DNA of 64,000 nucleotides, from assembly GCA_030549775.1 (NCBI GenBank), contig CM060175.1, forward strand, positions 69,717,245 to 69,781,244, in the 5' to 3' direction. Below, one piece after another: positions 23,601 to 34,956 of this stretch. A program made the translations under genes and the position numbers. Within the stretch, counting starts at the first letter, position 1. Every line of letters starts with the position of its first letter. The DNA is from Tamarix chinensis. Lineage: Eukaryota; Streptophyta; Magnoliopsida; Caryophyllales; Tamaricaceae. The notes under the pieces were generated by a model. It saw nothing but the letters and a program-made list of their open reading frames with translations. It was not told the DNA's origin and made no database searches.

Positions 23601-23990
23601 AAAACTTTTCACCCAAAATAACTATTCATTTTGGCATACTATATACGCATTTTCACCAATTTTGTACAAAAAAAAACAATTTAACTTTGGTTTATGTGAT
23701 GATCTTTCCCCAACTATGTGAAAACATTTTACCACACCATGTAATAATCTTTCGCTATTGTGCATAATTAAATTTCATTAATGTGTATGATTGTTTTTCA
23801 CCACTAAGTGTGATGATCTTTTAGCAAGTGTACATAATGATTTTAACCAATTAGTTTGTTAATTATATGATGATATTTTATTATTTTCTCGATGATCTTT
23901 TTACTAATGTGTGGTTTCATCATTGTTTATAAAATTCATTCACCACTTTATGTAATGACCTTTCACCATAATATGTGACATTAATAAGGT
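23601..23990. repeat. Degenerate tandem array, period about 27-35 bp
   Basis: The phrase ATGATCTTTCACCA with variants recurs about ten times, each followed by a TATGTG- or AGTGTG-like part. Copies are visible near 23697, 23727, 23745, 23790, 23812, 23838, 23905, 23940 and 23966. Unit spacing varies, so the array is old. Confidence 0.65.
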
Positions 23991-24408
23991 ATTCACAACA
24001 CTCCTCCTCGATTTTCATATTTAAATATTTGTGACAATCATTTTAGCTACTAAATATATTTGAATGTGTAGGAGAACCAAAAAAACATATCATCATATAA
24101 AAAGGTGTCTAGTTCACTAATAGTTAATACTCCATCCTAGGAGTATACAATAAACCCTTTAAGTAATACCTCATTAAGAACCTTGCCTATAAAATTCTAT
24201 GGAATAAAACATTAGCTAAGAAAAAAAGTACAGTTTCCTTCCCTCAACTTAGCATGACTCATTCATACGTCACATTACATATACTTTCATTTTGTACATT
24301 GGTACAAAAACAACCTTAAAGTCCACTTTCACTGAAGTGATTGTAGGTTAGGTCAAATAAAGTAGGCGATCCTATATTAGGAGAACATAGGAGAATATTT
24401 TCAAATGT
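23991..24408. other. AT-rich non-coding DNA
   Basis: No gene or repeat recognised. Confidence 0.5.
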
Positions 24409-24642
24409 TGTTTGGATATTTATTAGGTTAATCTATGTGAATAAGCCATAAGCTTATTTGTTCTGAAGTGAATAGAAGTCAATAGCCAACTTTTATAAAC
24501 ACGTTAACCTTAACATCCTTTAACCACTGATTCAAAGGTTAACATTTTGGAGGTTATGACTTATTCACCTAGGTTAAGTCCTAAAAAATTTGTCAAACGA
24601 GTTTGACTTAAAATTTGACCTCCATTAACCTTAATCCAAACA
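24409..24642. mobile_element. Short MITE with TGTTTGGAT ends
   Basis: Perfect 9-bp inverted ends (TGTTTGGAT and ATCCAAACA) are followed by a shared AGGTTAAT segment in both arms, offset by a few bases. The length is 234 bp and the interior contains no gene. A target duplication is not clear, so the superfamily is open. Confidence 0.5.
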
Positions 24643-24779
24643 CACTATTAGAGAATGTGGAAAGAAGGAGAATACAATGAAAAACAACCATCGTATATGA
24701 TACTGCCATTAATACTATATATGGAAGTTAAAAATATAGATGTCTAAAAAAATAGAAAATGAAAAGGGTGCAATATAGG

Positions 24780-24995
24780 AGAGATCATACGACACTTTTA
24801 TTAAACTATAGATAATGGTTTTAAACTGCAATAGGTGTCTAATATATTAGTACCCTGCCTTCAAATCCTTCTCTCAAATGTATAGACGATGGTTTAATCC
24901 ATAAACTATTATCCAATGTATCATTTTTTTACCTTGTAAGTGTCTTCTACTAAGGTATAGATAACTGTTATGTTATAGAACCATCACCTATACTA
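24780..24995. repeat. Subterminal repeats of CACTA-2
   Basis: Motif ATAGAYRATGGTT and its inverted form (AACTATTATCC, ACCATCACCTAT) recur three times each with intervals of about 75 bp. In CACTA elements such repeats bind the element's TNPA-like protein. Confidence 0.5.
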
Positions 24996-25739
24996 CCTTT
25001 TTTTTTCAGATTCCACCAGCTTCTTTCACCATTCATAATTCTCCATACACAAAATCCTGCATAAATTCTCAACCAATACACAAACATCAATGTTGTGCAT
25101 CCTAAAACAAAATACAAATTTACATTAACTAGCCACTTACAACATTTAATATACATATATACATCAACCAATCATTCCTAAAATCAATTGATTACATTAT
25201 ATCTTATATTTAATTCAACTGCTTATATCAATAATATGAATAGACCAAAAAAGATAGAAATAGATATAAATTTGAACAATACATTGATCACAAATAAATG
25301 CCATTATTATCATCTTGGTATTTCCACTTCTTATGGGCCTAGAAAGAGCTCCGCCATATGAAATGAAGATAGCAAGCTATATAAAAAAACTTTTCTTATA
25401 GACTCATGGGCTTTTCATTTTAATTTTGAACATTAGATCTTATACCTATATGAAACCATCAAATTAATATGTAGGCATGGATTTGAAAAAAGAAAATATA
25501 TGTCATTCACAAATACTCTACAACGTTATCAAGGTATAAATATATTTTAAAATTCACAACTTTAAAGTATTTTATATTATATTTTCATATATCATTCATC
25601 TACGTCACTTTAAGTGCGATGTATACCTTCATTATGCACAAAGTATGATGAATAATCTTTCAATGCATATATATCATCAGTAACATCATCAATATTTGAC
25701 AGGAAGTAGGTTTGTAATCAACACATTTTTCATTTCTAT

Positions 25740-25987
25740 GTTATCGTCCTATTTCTTTGTTAACAATATCACTTATTAGGTGGATTGGTAACATAGAACA
25801 TCTATTTGACTTGTGAGGCAAATATAAATAGGTAATTCATATCAACAAGTTTAGAAATATTCACCATTGTAAAAACCACTTCCTAAGTAGAAGCATCATC
25901 TTCATTATCAACCCATTTTCAACAGAATAAATGAATCCTAAAGGAGGTGAAATCCAATAGCCATATATGTTTGATCACCTCGTAGTA
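25740..25987 (-). pseudogene. CACTA-associated DUF4216 domain, remnant
   Basis: One minus-strand frame reads YYEVIKHIWLLDF, then KWVDNEDD, then FTMVNISKLVDMNYLFIFAS followed by QVK and MFYVTNPPNK. The order matches DUF4216, the C-terminal domain that follows the transposase part of plant CACTA proteins (usual form YYGVIxxIxxLDY ... GFTLVNxxR ... DPFILASQAxQVFYVxDP). Four stops interrupt the frame. At least two are explained by single transitions: TAG where the family has CAG (Gln), and TGA where it has TGG (Trp). The DUF4216 function is not known. The frame is cut at its 5' side exactly where the family X LTR begins at 25988, and the upstream transposase domain is absent. Confidence 0.7.
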
Positions 25988-27739
25988 TGTTCTTAAAATT
26001 TGAGGGAACCTTGGGTTTGACTGAGCTAAACCAATTACCTAGTCAACCTAAACCAACCGATTGGTTTACCCAACTAATCAATTGGTCAGTGCAACCAACT
26101 GATCGACTAGTTAAGCCAAACCGGTCAATTGGTTTAGCTAGATTACGTGATTTTGATTTCTCGGCTTGGATATGCTTTGAGATTATGCCTAGCACCATTA
26201 TATGACTATTTAATGAGTAAAATACATTTGTTATTATGGATTAACAACCTGATGGATGGATTGAATGAATCATGACTCATGATATACTCAATGGTCATTG
26301 TAAAGTCCTTGATGGGTAAACTAGAGCAAGTAGTTGATGGCTTAAAAAGGAAAATGAAATCTGAAAACTAGATTGAATGGATTAATCTCATGAATTCAAT
26401 TAATATTGAGTAAGCATTTGTGTAAATCCCACACATAGTTGGGAATAGTAAAGGTTTATATAAAACAATCCTATGGATGTCATGTTTGCATATCGTTTTA
26501 GCATTGAGTGATCACCTAACCCCGAGAATAATATACTAATCACGTAAAGTGAAAGACAATCGATATATGTATGGGTATGGGTTACCCAATCCTCGATTAG
26601 ATACCAAGAGTTATTCTACCTTCAGGCTCTGCTATCCTAGTAGATCAGAATACTTTACCTATTCTTGACACTGATAATGTACTAGGGGGCATCGATACTA
26701 AAGGGTTTGGTTACCTAGGTGGTTTTTGGCTTCGACCTGGACTTATATCTATTGGTGGTTACTTGGCTTTGGGTTGGAATTTATGTCCCTTGGTTTGGAT
26801 AGGCTTCTATGGTATATGAGACCATAGGGTGGCACACATCCCATCACTCAATGATAATGATAATAATTGGAATGAGTATGTGGATAATAATTGGAGTAAG
26901 TACTACACATAAGCATGTTGTTTAAGAGAAATTAGAGTAGAGGAAAAGTAATGGCAGTATAGATGATGGCCTATAGAAGAACTTACCTGCTTAAATGAAT
27001 GTGACCTTACTATTACTTGAATCATTCTACATGTAGCATATATATCGATATCCATGATGTAGCACTAGGGTGTTGAACATGATTAGTCATATGTGGTATG
27101 AACCTTCTATGCCTAATATGACCATGATAGAACATGTATCCTGTTTGTATGAAGTATGCATGAAATTGTTTAAATGTCTTATATGTATGAGTATCTTGTG
27201 TGTTAGTAGCTCCATTGAAGAGGTAACTTAGCTTACTCAGTACGAAGTGTACTGACGTACCCGTTTTCTCGGTCATCTGCTTATTCCCAAGAGTAGTAGG
27301 CCATGTGCAGGTTTTTGAGGAGGGCCAACAGTTGGCCAATCTCGTGTAGGGCATAAGTTATGAAAGCATGGACATCCGGATACTGAGTGTTCCTTGATGG
27401 ACTAGATTTTAGGGTTTCACTATATTTTTGTTTTATGTAATTTTAACACTATACTCTAGTTAATTTTATTCCACGTATACTTGAATATTTTTGAACTTTG
27501 AGATCTTGCACTTAGAAGTTTTCCTTTTTATATCACATAACCATTTTTAGCGCACTTTACTATGGGTTTTTTTGGTTTTGGTTTCTCAACCTTGTGTCTA
27601 ACATGGGATGGGCGGTTGACACCTATCCTATGTTAGGTACAGCGGTAACACCCCACTTTTATTAAGTATTTAATATCTTTCTTTTTTTACAAGGTTTTCA
27701 AAATGAAATTTTTCAGTAGTAAAAAATGAAAGTGTTATA
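25988..27739 (+). repeat. Family X LTR, copy 2, 3' portion
   Basis: Landmarks shared with other copies on the plus strand: CTTACTCAGTACG near 27232 with GTACTGACGTACCCGTTTT near 27248, GTGCAGGT near 27305, the block ending GTTAGGTACAGCGGTAACACC near 27633-27653, then a T-rich stretch and GAAATTTTTCAG, ending GTGTTATA at 27739 (family end GTGTTACA). The start at 25988 (TGTTCTTAAAATTTG) is a guess from the broken CACTA frame and resembles the start of copy 7. The pyrimidine-rich tract of copies 1, 3 and 7 is absent, so this copy is either deleted or of another subfamily. A local motif AACCGGTCAATTGGTTT and relatives recurs near 26025-26140. Confidence 0.5.
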
Positions 27740-30639
27740 ATAATAATAAAGTATACAATCGTATTAACCAATTCCCCTACCTATTTAGCATTAACCAATT
27801 CCCTCACCAATTTAGCTAACATGATAATTTTTTTTATTTCTATTATTCATTTAATAATATTTTGTGTAGGTCTTTTTATATTGGAGCACATTGAAATTTT
27901 AAGGTAACTCAATCTCAAAGTTTCAAATATTACACCACCCTTAAAAAAATTATTAAAAAAAATCAAAAATGATATTAGAAACAAATAACAAATAAGCTAA
28001 CTTAGGGTTCTCCTATCAAAAATAATTTTTATTCCATAAAAAATAATTAATGCAAAAAAAATAGTTTCTTCGAAAATACAACATTTATAAACTACTTAAT
28101 AAATGTAACCACATATATGTTTACTGAACACATTTGTGAATAAATTTGTATATGATAAGTGTGTCAATGACTATTGCTACTAAGAGGGTGAAATGAGGAT
28201 AATATAATGGCAAGTAGAAATAGATGGGTCTTGGATTGAAGTGAGTTCGAGAGGAAGCTATGGAAATCTATTGATTATAAGTGTAGGAAAATAGATCTGT
28301 AGGAACCAGGCGACCGAATATAGAGTATGGATTGGGGACTCATAGTTGCTCGCCATTGGTTATTATTATTAGCTATTTACTGTATTTTGACAGTAAATTT
28401 ACTTAAAATCATATAAAATTTGAAAAGTTGTGGTTGAAAAATAGTTTTTAGAGTAAAAAAATACTCAAACAAACATATACATAAGAAGTCTAAGAACCGC
28501 TAGTAAATGGATGTAATTCTGATGATGGGCTATTAGAAAAGTGAATGATTGAACAATGTTATTCTTGTGGGACTAAATGGAATAAATGTTGATGGATCAA
28601 ATGAAAGTTGTGATGGATGAATAAATGAGGATAAAGAGAAAGAATGGTGGGGGAGGACATATCCACCACTTTGGGAATGAGAAACTCAAAGATAAAGGAT
28701 TATAATCCACTAAATTGAGAGATAAAAGGTATCAATCACCACCCTTAAAGAAAAATGATCAATTAGAAGCTAAAGAGATTAATATTTTTCTCATGTTATT
28801 TCAATTAGTTGATCATAAAAATTAGATGTCATTCATAGTTTTTTTTTCTAAAAAAAAAGAAGAGCCAAAAATAAATTAGATTTATACTTACTTTTCCACT
28901 ATTAATTCCATAATAGAATGAAATGTCACTATGACTTATTCTCCTTGCATTTTTTCTTCTTTTTCATGAGGAAGAAATTAATTTCAACATTTACTCCTCA
29001 ATCTCCCCTAATATACACAATGCATGTACATAGAGCTTTAAACCATACACTTCTAATAAATTGAACTGCCTCATATTGTAAAATAGTGCATATGAAACAA
29101 AATTGCTATGTATATGTGTCTGTGTATTTAAAAGGGTCATCTATATCCTTAGAAATAATCAAGTATTATTCATACATGTGTGCCATTAACACTAGTACTA
29201 TATGGCAACTACCATTTAGTAAAGTTCCCAAAACATTTCAAAAATGCTTTCGTTCTGAAAAGTTTTTGGTGTTGGAATTGGTATCAGAAGCATTTGATTA
29301 ACTTTTTTTATTAAAAAAAATTATTAATGGTTTAAATCATCTAATGTAGGTATTAGTTTTAGAATTTTTTTAATATTTCTCTCTCTTAATTTTAGTAGAT
29401 ATGGTATATTTATTTATTTTTAAATGTATATAATGTGTGTGTGTGTATTGTTATTTCCTTACATCTTCGTTTTTTAATTTAAAAAAAAATATTTCCACGT
29501 TTTTCTCTATCTTCGTCCCAGTGCAACATTGCTACTATTGGTAGCAATGTTGGTATATAACATAGTAATAAGGAACTATTGGTTCGTAGAAACTTCTTCA
29601 TGAGTTTTATGAAATTTGCTAGAAGCTAACTAGAAGAAGAAGAAGAATTTGTATTTGAAGTGAAGTTTGTTAGTCAGACACATAAATGAACAAATTTAAA
29701 AGATAGAAACAAAAATTACTCACAAATTAATATGTTACCATAATAGTTTATCTAGAATAATAATTTCGTTATCACTTTTCAGAATTAACATTTTAATATA
29801 TTACAAGAACGTGTTAAAATATATTTGATAAAATACATTAAAAAAAGTAAAATATATAAAAAAATTGATACATTTCATTAGGTATCCTAACTTTTAACAA
29901 AATATATTATAAATACCATGTGTATTTAATAATCTCACATGGATAGCATCATATTTTAAATCATTATCACTTGGACATCCATAGCATTATCAGAGTTATA
30001 TTTTTTTTAAGTTTGTTGCAATCAAGGGATTTTTTTAATTTTTTTATTTACATAGTAACTTATATTTTTGGTGTTTTCTTAAATAACCTTCTTACATATT
30101 TCATGATAATTTTTTACAGTAAAAAATTCAACCAATTAATAAATATGACTACATGCATTTAAATATTTAAAAGTTTTAGTAAAAATTAATACACACACAC
30201 ACACACATCAAAAAAATCTTATTTTAAAAAAAAATACCCAAGAATTACAAAATGTATAAAAGAAAATCCCATAAACTCTAGATATTTAAAAATAATAATA
30301 AATTGAATAAATTATTTTTAAAAACTAAAAATAAAAGAAATTATCTCTTAAAATTCTTAAAGTTACAAAAAAAATATTATAAAAATGTCTAAAAAATTAG
30401 AAACTTAAAAAAATTATTAGCAAACAATAAAAGTTATATAAAATTAAAGAGCATATATATATATACACACACACATATATATTAAATAATATTAAAATAT
30501 GCAAAATTTAAAACTAAAAAATTATAACAAATTCCTACTTCTATAAAAGAAACTTTCAAAATATTTATAAAAATTCCTTAATGATTCAAATACATTTTTT
30601 TATCAAAAAAAAAGATTTAAATTTTTTTTGAACAACCTT
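27740..30639. other. AT-rich non-coding DNA with minor repeats
   Basis: No gene. There is a two-unit 27-bp repeat at about 27764-27818 (core ACCAATTCCC). Near 27938 the text TATTACACCACCCTTAAAAA resembles a minus-strand family X LTR start with its purine tract, but what lies left of it does not support a full LTR. Other details: a perfect hairpin at 29524-29552, a (GT)n run near 29435 and an (AC)n run at 30190-30206. Confidence 0.55.
29524..29552. other. Perfect 12-bp inverted repeat with a 5-base loop
   Basis: CAACATTGCTAC, loop TATTG, GTAGCAATGTTG. No T-run or coding context follows, so a bacterial-type terminator is not meant. It may be a remnant of subterminal repeats like those of CACTA-1, which use similar GCAATG/CAACA words. 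Confidence 0.7.
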
Positions 30640-30842
30640 AAAAAAATATAGGAAAATTTTATGATATAATATTTAATTTAGGGAAATGTACGATATAACC
30701 TAGAATTTTCCAAAATGCACAAGATAACCTTGAGTTTTGAGGATTACACATCAGATAACCTTCTAGCTAAAGTAACTGACAAATCTCAATTAACTATCAA
30801 AATTTTCAAAAAGTAAGGATATGAAATGATGAATATACCCTT
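30640..30842 (-). repeat. Dispersed repeat, copy A (partner at 60310-60480)
   Basis: Its complement shares a long series of words with 60310-60480: CCTTACTTTTT, AGTTAATTGAGATTT, GGTTAT, ATCCTCAA, GGTTATATC, CCTAAA, in the same order and similar spacing. Copy A lies directly beside family X copy 3. The repeat class is unknown. Confidence 0.65.
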
Positions 30843-31545
30843 TGTAACACCCTTAAAATTATAATTGAAAATTTTCATTTAAACAAACAAATATAAGCAC
30901 GAGGGGTGCTATCGCCGTGATTAGTACAAGGCCGACCCCCGCCTAGTGTAGTACAGACCACAAGGCTAAGAAAAGTTATAACCAAACATTAGTCAAACTT
31001 AAAATACGGATTCATAGAAAAGCTAAAATTTTTATAACACGGAAATCAAAGTGCACATTAAAAAGTTATACAACCCAATAAAATGCATAATCAAAGTTCC
31101 CATGAGGGGTAAAAGGTATAGTACGATAAAATGAAACCGAAATAAATGATACATAGGTAAATTGAAGTAAAAGAGAATCCATCCAACGTCACTCTCAGTT
31201 CCCCAGGCCAAGTCCAAAGCTTAACTTTCAGTCCCGCCCGATGCCTCATAAGTATCATAGGCATCGAAAATGGCGTCTTGTACCTGCACAAACTCAGCAG
31301 GGCCCTCTGCTCGTGGGAATGAGAAACACCCATAAAACGGGTGGTCAGTACGGTATATACTGAGTAAGGTAACCATGTAGCTAAGGCCATACACAAAAAG
31401 CATATAACACAATCATGATCATACAGATAAACATACAGCAATGCAAATTGTAGAGGCAATGTTATAGTCCGGTTAAGCTTATTATTTAGATCTCTAATAA
31501 GTATACTCATTTCACACCATGCTTATTATCTATCCATGTGAGTAC

Positions 31546-31900
31546 AGGAACCCCACTATTATAGCCGGTGGACCAAAAAAACACCTAGGGTATAACGCAC
31601 CTGGCCACTATTATTCGTTGGTGGAATGGTCTCCAGGGCACAAGGCACCTGGCCACTATTATTCACCGGTAGATCGGTCTGGCCCCAACTCTCATGTTGT
31701 TTCATTATAAATAGATAGTATCTTTCCATGGATTATCATCACTAGGTTTGGTTTGTTGAGCATGGAATCCCCCACTATTATAGCCAGTGGACAGGAAACA
31801 TGCAAGATAGAATGCTCCTAGCCACTATTATTTGCTGGTGGATAAGTCTCCAGGGCACCCCGGCTCCTGGCCACTATTATTCGTCGGTGGATCGGTCTGG
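31546..31900. repeat. Palindromic CCACTATTAT repeats, in a two-copy block of about 223 bp
   Basis: The word CCACTATTAT followed by a GGTGGA or GGTAGA partner appears six times (near 31552, 31613, 31653, 31773, 31823, 31871). The first three and second three form two related blocks with the same spacing and shared words TCTCCAGGGCAC and GATCGGTCTGG. A weaker form (CCACTATTCAT, CCGCTATTAAT) is seen in copy 6 near 61380-61460. Confidence 0.75.
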
Positions 31901-33776
31901 ACCCGGCTCAACAATCTTCCTCTTGAAATGATTAGTATCTTATTCGTGTCTTATTCGATAAATATTTCCACCCTTAACATGTATATCCTTTAGACTACCT
32001 GTTCACACAATTTGTTTACTCCTGTTCCCTAAGAGGAGCCTGTCCCATGTCTTGGGATTTCTGCGCCTCCCAACACATCCAAACATCCTTTCCTTATTTT
32101 CCTTACTTACCACGAATATCCAACTCCTAAGGGTACGGGTAGAGGCCCATTTCCTTATACCATCTAAGGACAACTCACTATCGCCCCCTAGGGTTTTCCC
32201 CGAAAACCCTAATTTGGTTTATATAGCCCATCCTTTCTCTAACCCTCACAACTCATGCTCCTTTATCCCTAACACATCCTCTCACTTAGGTTCAACCCCA
32301 AACATTTCACCTTACTTTCCATTTTACACATGTTACCACAAAACCCTAGTTAGCCACCTCAAACCCTAGCCAAGTTTCCTATATACCCTTATACCAACCT
32401 ACATACTGTTTTCTATTGAATGACTCCAATCACCCTAACAACTCTCCCCCTACCTTACTTACACCCCAAGGCAATTTTTCGCACGTAAGGATCATCCTCA
32501 TGCAAAAAACATCCATCCCATGCAAACCCTATACTTCCCCATGCAAGATTCACTCCACTATTTTATCTATATTATCCTTTTTTCCCCTTATGGATCATGA
32601 GATAATTAGGTCATTCTCATATCCCTTTAGTCAACTCACTTCCCCTTTTTCCTTTTTTATCCTTTCACCCCATATCATATTAAAACATCCTAGCATGCAT
32701 GTCCTGGAGGGTCACATCATATAACACCACAAGCACAACATATATATCATTTTACACATGCCATAAGGAGATTACATAAGCGTACCTCAACTCCGCGCTA
32801 TGCTACAAGTAAGCATTCATAATAATATAAGGTACACAATATAACATAACACATGGCATGCAAGGCACATAATACACACAAGCGGCCTTAACCATATCCT
32901 TACCTAAAACAACACCAGGTTTGGAGCACACTCCTATGCCTCCTTAAGGTTTTGACTTGATGATATGTTTTATCAAAGTGGCTGGAAGGTTAGATCGAAG
33001 ATTGATGGTAGAAGATGTCACCCACAAAATGATGCAAAAGAAACGAAGGATTAAGAAGGATTATAGGTGAAGAAATCAAATAACAAAGGGTAGTTGTTCT
33101 CGATAGATTTAAACAAGCTTCAAATGTGTTAAGTTTGAGTGTTGATGGAGGAAGGAAATGTCCCAGACTTTCCTTGCTCAATGTCAACTCAAATGAGAGA
33201 GACAGGATTCAGCTAGCTATGCTCAAAGTTTGATCAAAATTCTTATTCATTCTGCTATGCAAATCATGCGTACAAGAGTATATATAGGAGTGGAAGTAGT
33301 CGGTGGTTATCATGCCTAAACCAACCGATTATTTCCTTTAATCCAAGCCCACTTATCATGGTTGAATTAAGCCCATATAACACTTAATACTAAGCATAAT
33401 ATAATTGGTTAAATAATACTAAGGATTAATATTACAAAGCTATACAATTAACTATGATACATACATAAAAGTATATCAAACCCTAACTTACATAAAATAA
33501 ACTTAGGGTTAGGGTTTACAACAAGTTAATACAACTAATGAATATCATCACCATATATTCTTGTCGTAAAGTATCATCCCATGCATGCCATAGTCTTGCA
33601 TGCTTTGAATACTTGTACACATTAAAGTGTATTAACATCTTCTTCTTGCAAATATGTAACATACCTACAAGAACAACTTGAGAATTAATATGAACATGAC
33701 AATCATTAGGTTTGTTAGATGCTCCTACATCACTCGATTCACCTATAAGAGGGAAATACTAAGGGTTAACTTCCCT
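31901..33776 (-). other. Middle part of family X copy 3, no gene
   Basis: AT-rich, C-rich in places on the plus strand (32.05-32.7 kb). Frames of 105 and 102 residues here (32052-32369, 32416-32724) are low-complexity and carry no domain. Words such as AACCCTAA recur near 33480-33520 but do not form a telomere array. Confidence 0.55.
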
Positions 33777-34095
33777 CTAACCAATATTATCATTATTTCC
33801 TACTTTACCCTTATCATAACCTAGTATTAGGGCTAATAATAATAGTAGTAGTTTTATAAGTGAAAGTAAGGGTATTATTCTTAAAGTAACTTTAATAATG
33901 ATGATGATGATACTAATAATAACCCAAATCTTAGTAATAATAATAGTAGTATTAATAAATAGTGACCATACTGATAATATGGAAGATGATAACAATAATA
34001 GTAGTAGTAGTAATAATAGTAACATTAGTAATATAGGTCATAATAACAATAATGATAGTAATGATAATGATGATGATAATAATAATAATAATAAT
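33777..34095. repeat. AAT/ATG/AGT microsatellite region, left half
   Basis: Mixed AAT, ATG and AGT triplets, continued after the LINE at 38364-38760. The segment CAAATCTTAGTAATAATAAT near 33926 recurs near 38376 and 38492. Frames rich in Asn, Asp or Ile are a by-product of the triplets. Confidence 0.85.
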
Positions 34096-34956
34096 ATTGT
34101 TTATGAATGGCGGCCTAGTTTCTGCAATTCTTGTGAAGAAGTGGGTCATTCTATTGATAAGTGTAAGAGGAATTCTAAAGTGCAGGGAGTTGATCAGGTT
34201 GCAGTGGCTGTCCCTTGAGCTGCAGGTCCATCACAAGGGGAGAAAGGATCTTCTGTTTGGCGTAAGGTATCTGGCAGGCCTTCTGAGTCTCAACAGTTTC
34301 AAAAGGAGGATGAGGAGGTCAGATCCTAGTATTAAAAACCGGACCGGACCGGCCGGTCCGACCAGTGAACCGGCAAACCGGTCGGGTCACCGGTCGGATC
34401 ACCGGTCAAATTTCATATGCCGATTTTTAAGATCTCAAAACTAGTGAAAACTGGTCAAAAACCGGTCGGACCAGTGAAAACCGGTGAACCGGTCAAAAAA
34501 ACGGTCTTAGAACCGGTCAAAAAACCGGTCGAGAGCCAGTCAAATTTATGTAGAATTTAATTTTCTATATATTTCATATTTTTTTACTTAAAATGTACCA
34601 TTGGTTCGACTAGTCCAAACCACTGGTTCGGCCACTAAACTAGTGAACCAGTTATGAGACCGGTTCGATGACCGGTCCGGTTTTTAAAACTATGGGTCAG
34701 ATTGCCTAATCCTGTTGATTCTGTTTAGCGTTTCTCTTCTAGCCCTTCTATTAGGAATGGATGTCCTAGAAAGGACGACCTGGATCCTAAAGGGCATTCT
34801 TCTTGGGACCAGAATCTCTGTCCTCTAATAATGTTTGTTCAGAGAATAGATATGCTTGTCTTTCTTTCTCAGATGTTAGTTTGCAAGATCATGCACATCC
34901 AGTAGACCTGCAGGCTAGTTTCCCTAATTCTAATTTGGCTCCCCCATCAGAATCTA
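34096..34956 (+). pseudogene. LINE ORF1 fragment with zinc knuckle
   Basis: The readable part begins VYEWRPSFCNSCEEVGHSID and ends the knuckle with a Cys four residues after the His (34122-34163), a CX2CX4HX4C-type knuckle preceded by the YEW.P.FC phrase common in plant LINE ORF1 proteins. A TGA at 34216 stops the frame, after which similar Ser/Glu-rich linker text continues to the MITE at 34325 and beyond it to about 34950. The upstream RNA-binding part is missing because the LINE is 5'-truncated. ORF1 proteins bind LINE RNA and escort it back to the nucleus; this fragment cannot do that. Confidence 0.75.
34325..34694. mobile_element. hAT-like MITE with CCGGT repeats, exact 8-bp target duplication
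   Basis: The ends are inverted copies over 23 bp with two mismatches (core TTAAAAACCGGACCGG). The 8-bp GGTCAGAT flanks it on both sides (34317-34324 and 34695-34702). The interior is filled with ACCGGT, CCGGTC and related words in both orientations. An 8-bp duplication is the hallmark of hAT elements. It carries no gene, so it needed a transposase from elsewhere. It inserted into the LINE, so it is the youngest layer here. Confidence 0.85.

Larger units (their letters stand above)
24643..25987 (-). mobile_element. Remnant of a CACTA element (CACTA-2)
   Basis: The left edge reads CACTATTAGAGAATG, a plausible CACTA end. Inside are three related subterminal segments (ATAGATAATGGTT near 24806, ATAGACGATGGTT near 24881, ATAGATAACTGTT near 24957), each paired with a nearby inverted partner, as is usual near CACTA ends. 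A DUF4216-type coding remnant follows on the minus strand. The right part of the element is missing: a family X LTR begins at 25988. Between 25000 and 25740 I see nothing further. Confidence 0.5.

Noticed and set aside
27740..27960. Second family X LTR in minus orientation starting near 27938
   Set aside because: The start and purine tract look right, but only about 200 bp follow and they do not match the leader of other copies.
31091..31510. 139-residue minus-strand frame
   Set aside because: It lies in the 3' part of a family X LTR and shows no domain; other copies do not keep it open.
33480..33530. Telomere-like AACCCTA/TAGGGTT words
   Set aside because: Only a few irregular copies in both orientations; no array.
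33777..34149. Asn/Asp-rich and Ile-rich frames
   Set aside because: Translations of the AAT/ATG microsatellite; the part with a zinc knuckle belongs to the LINE and is listed there.
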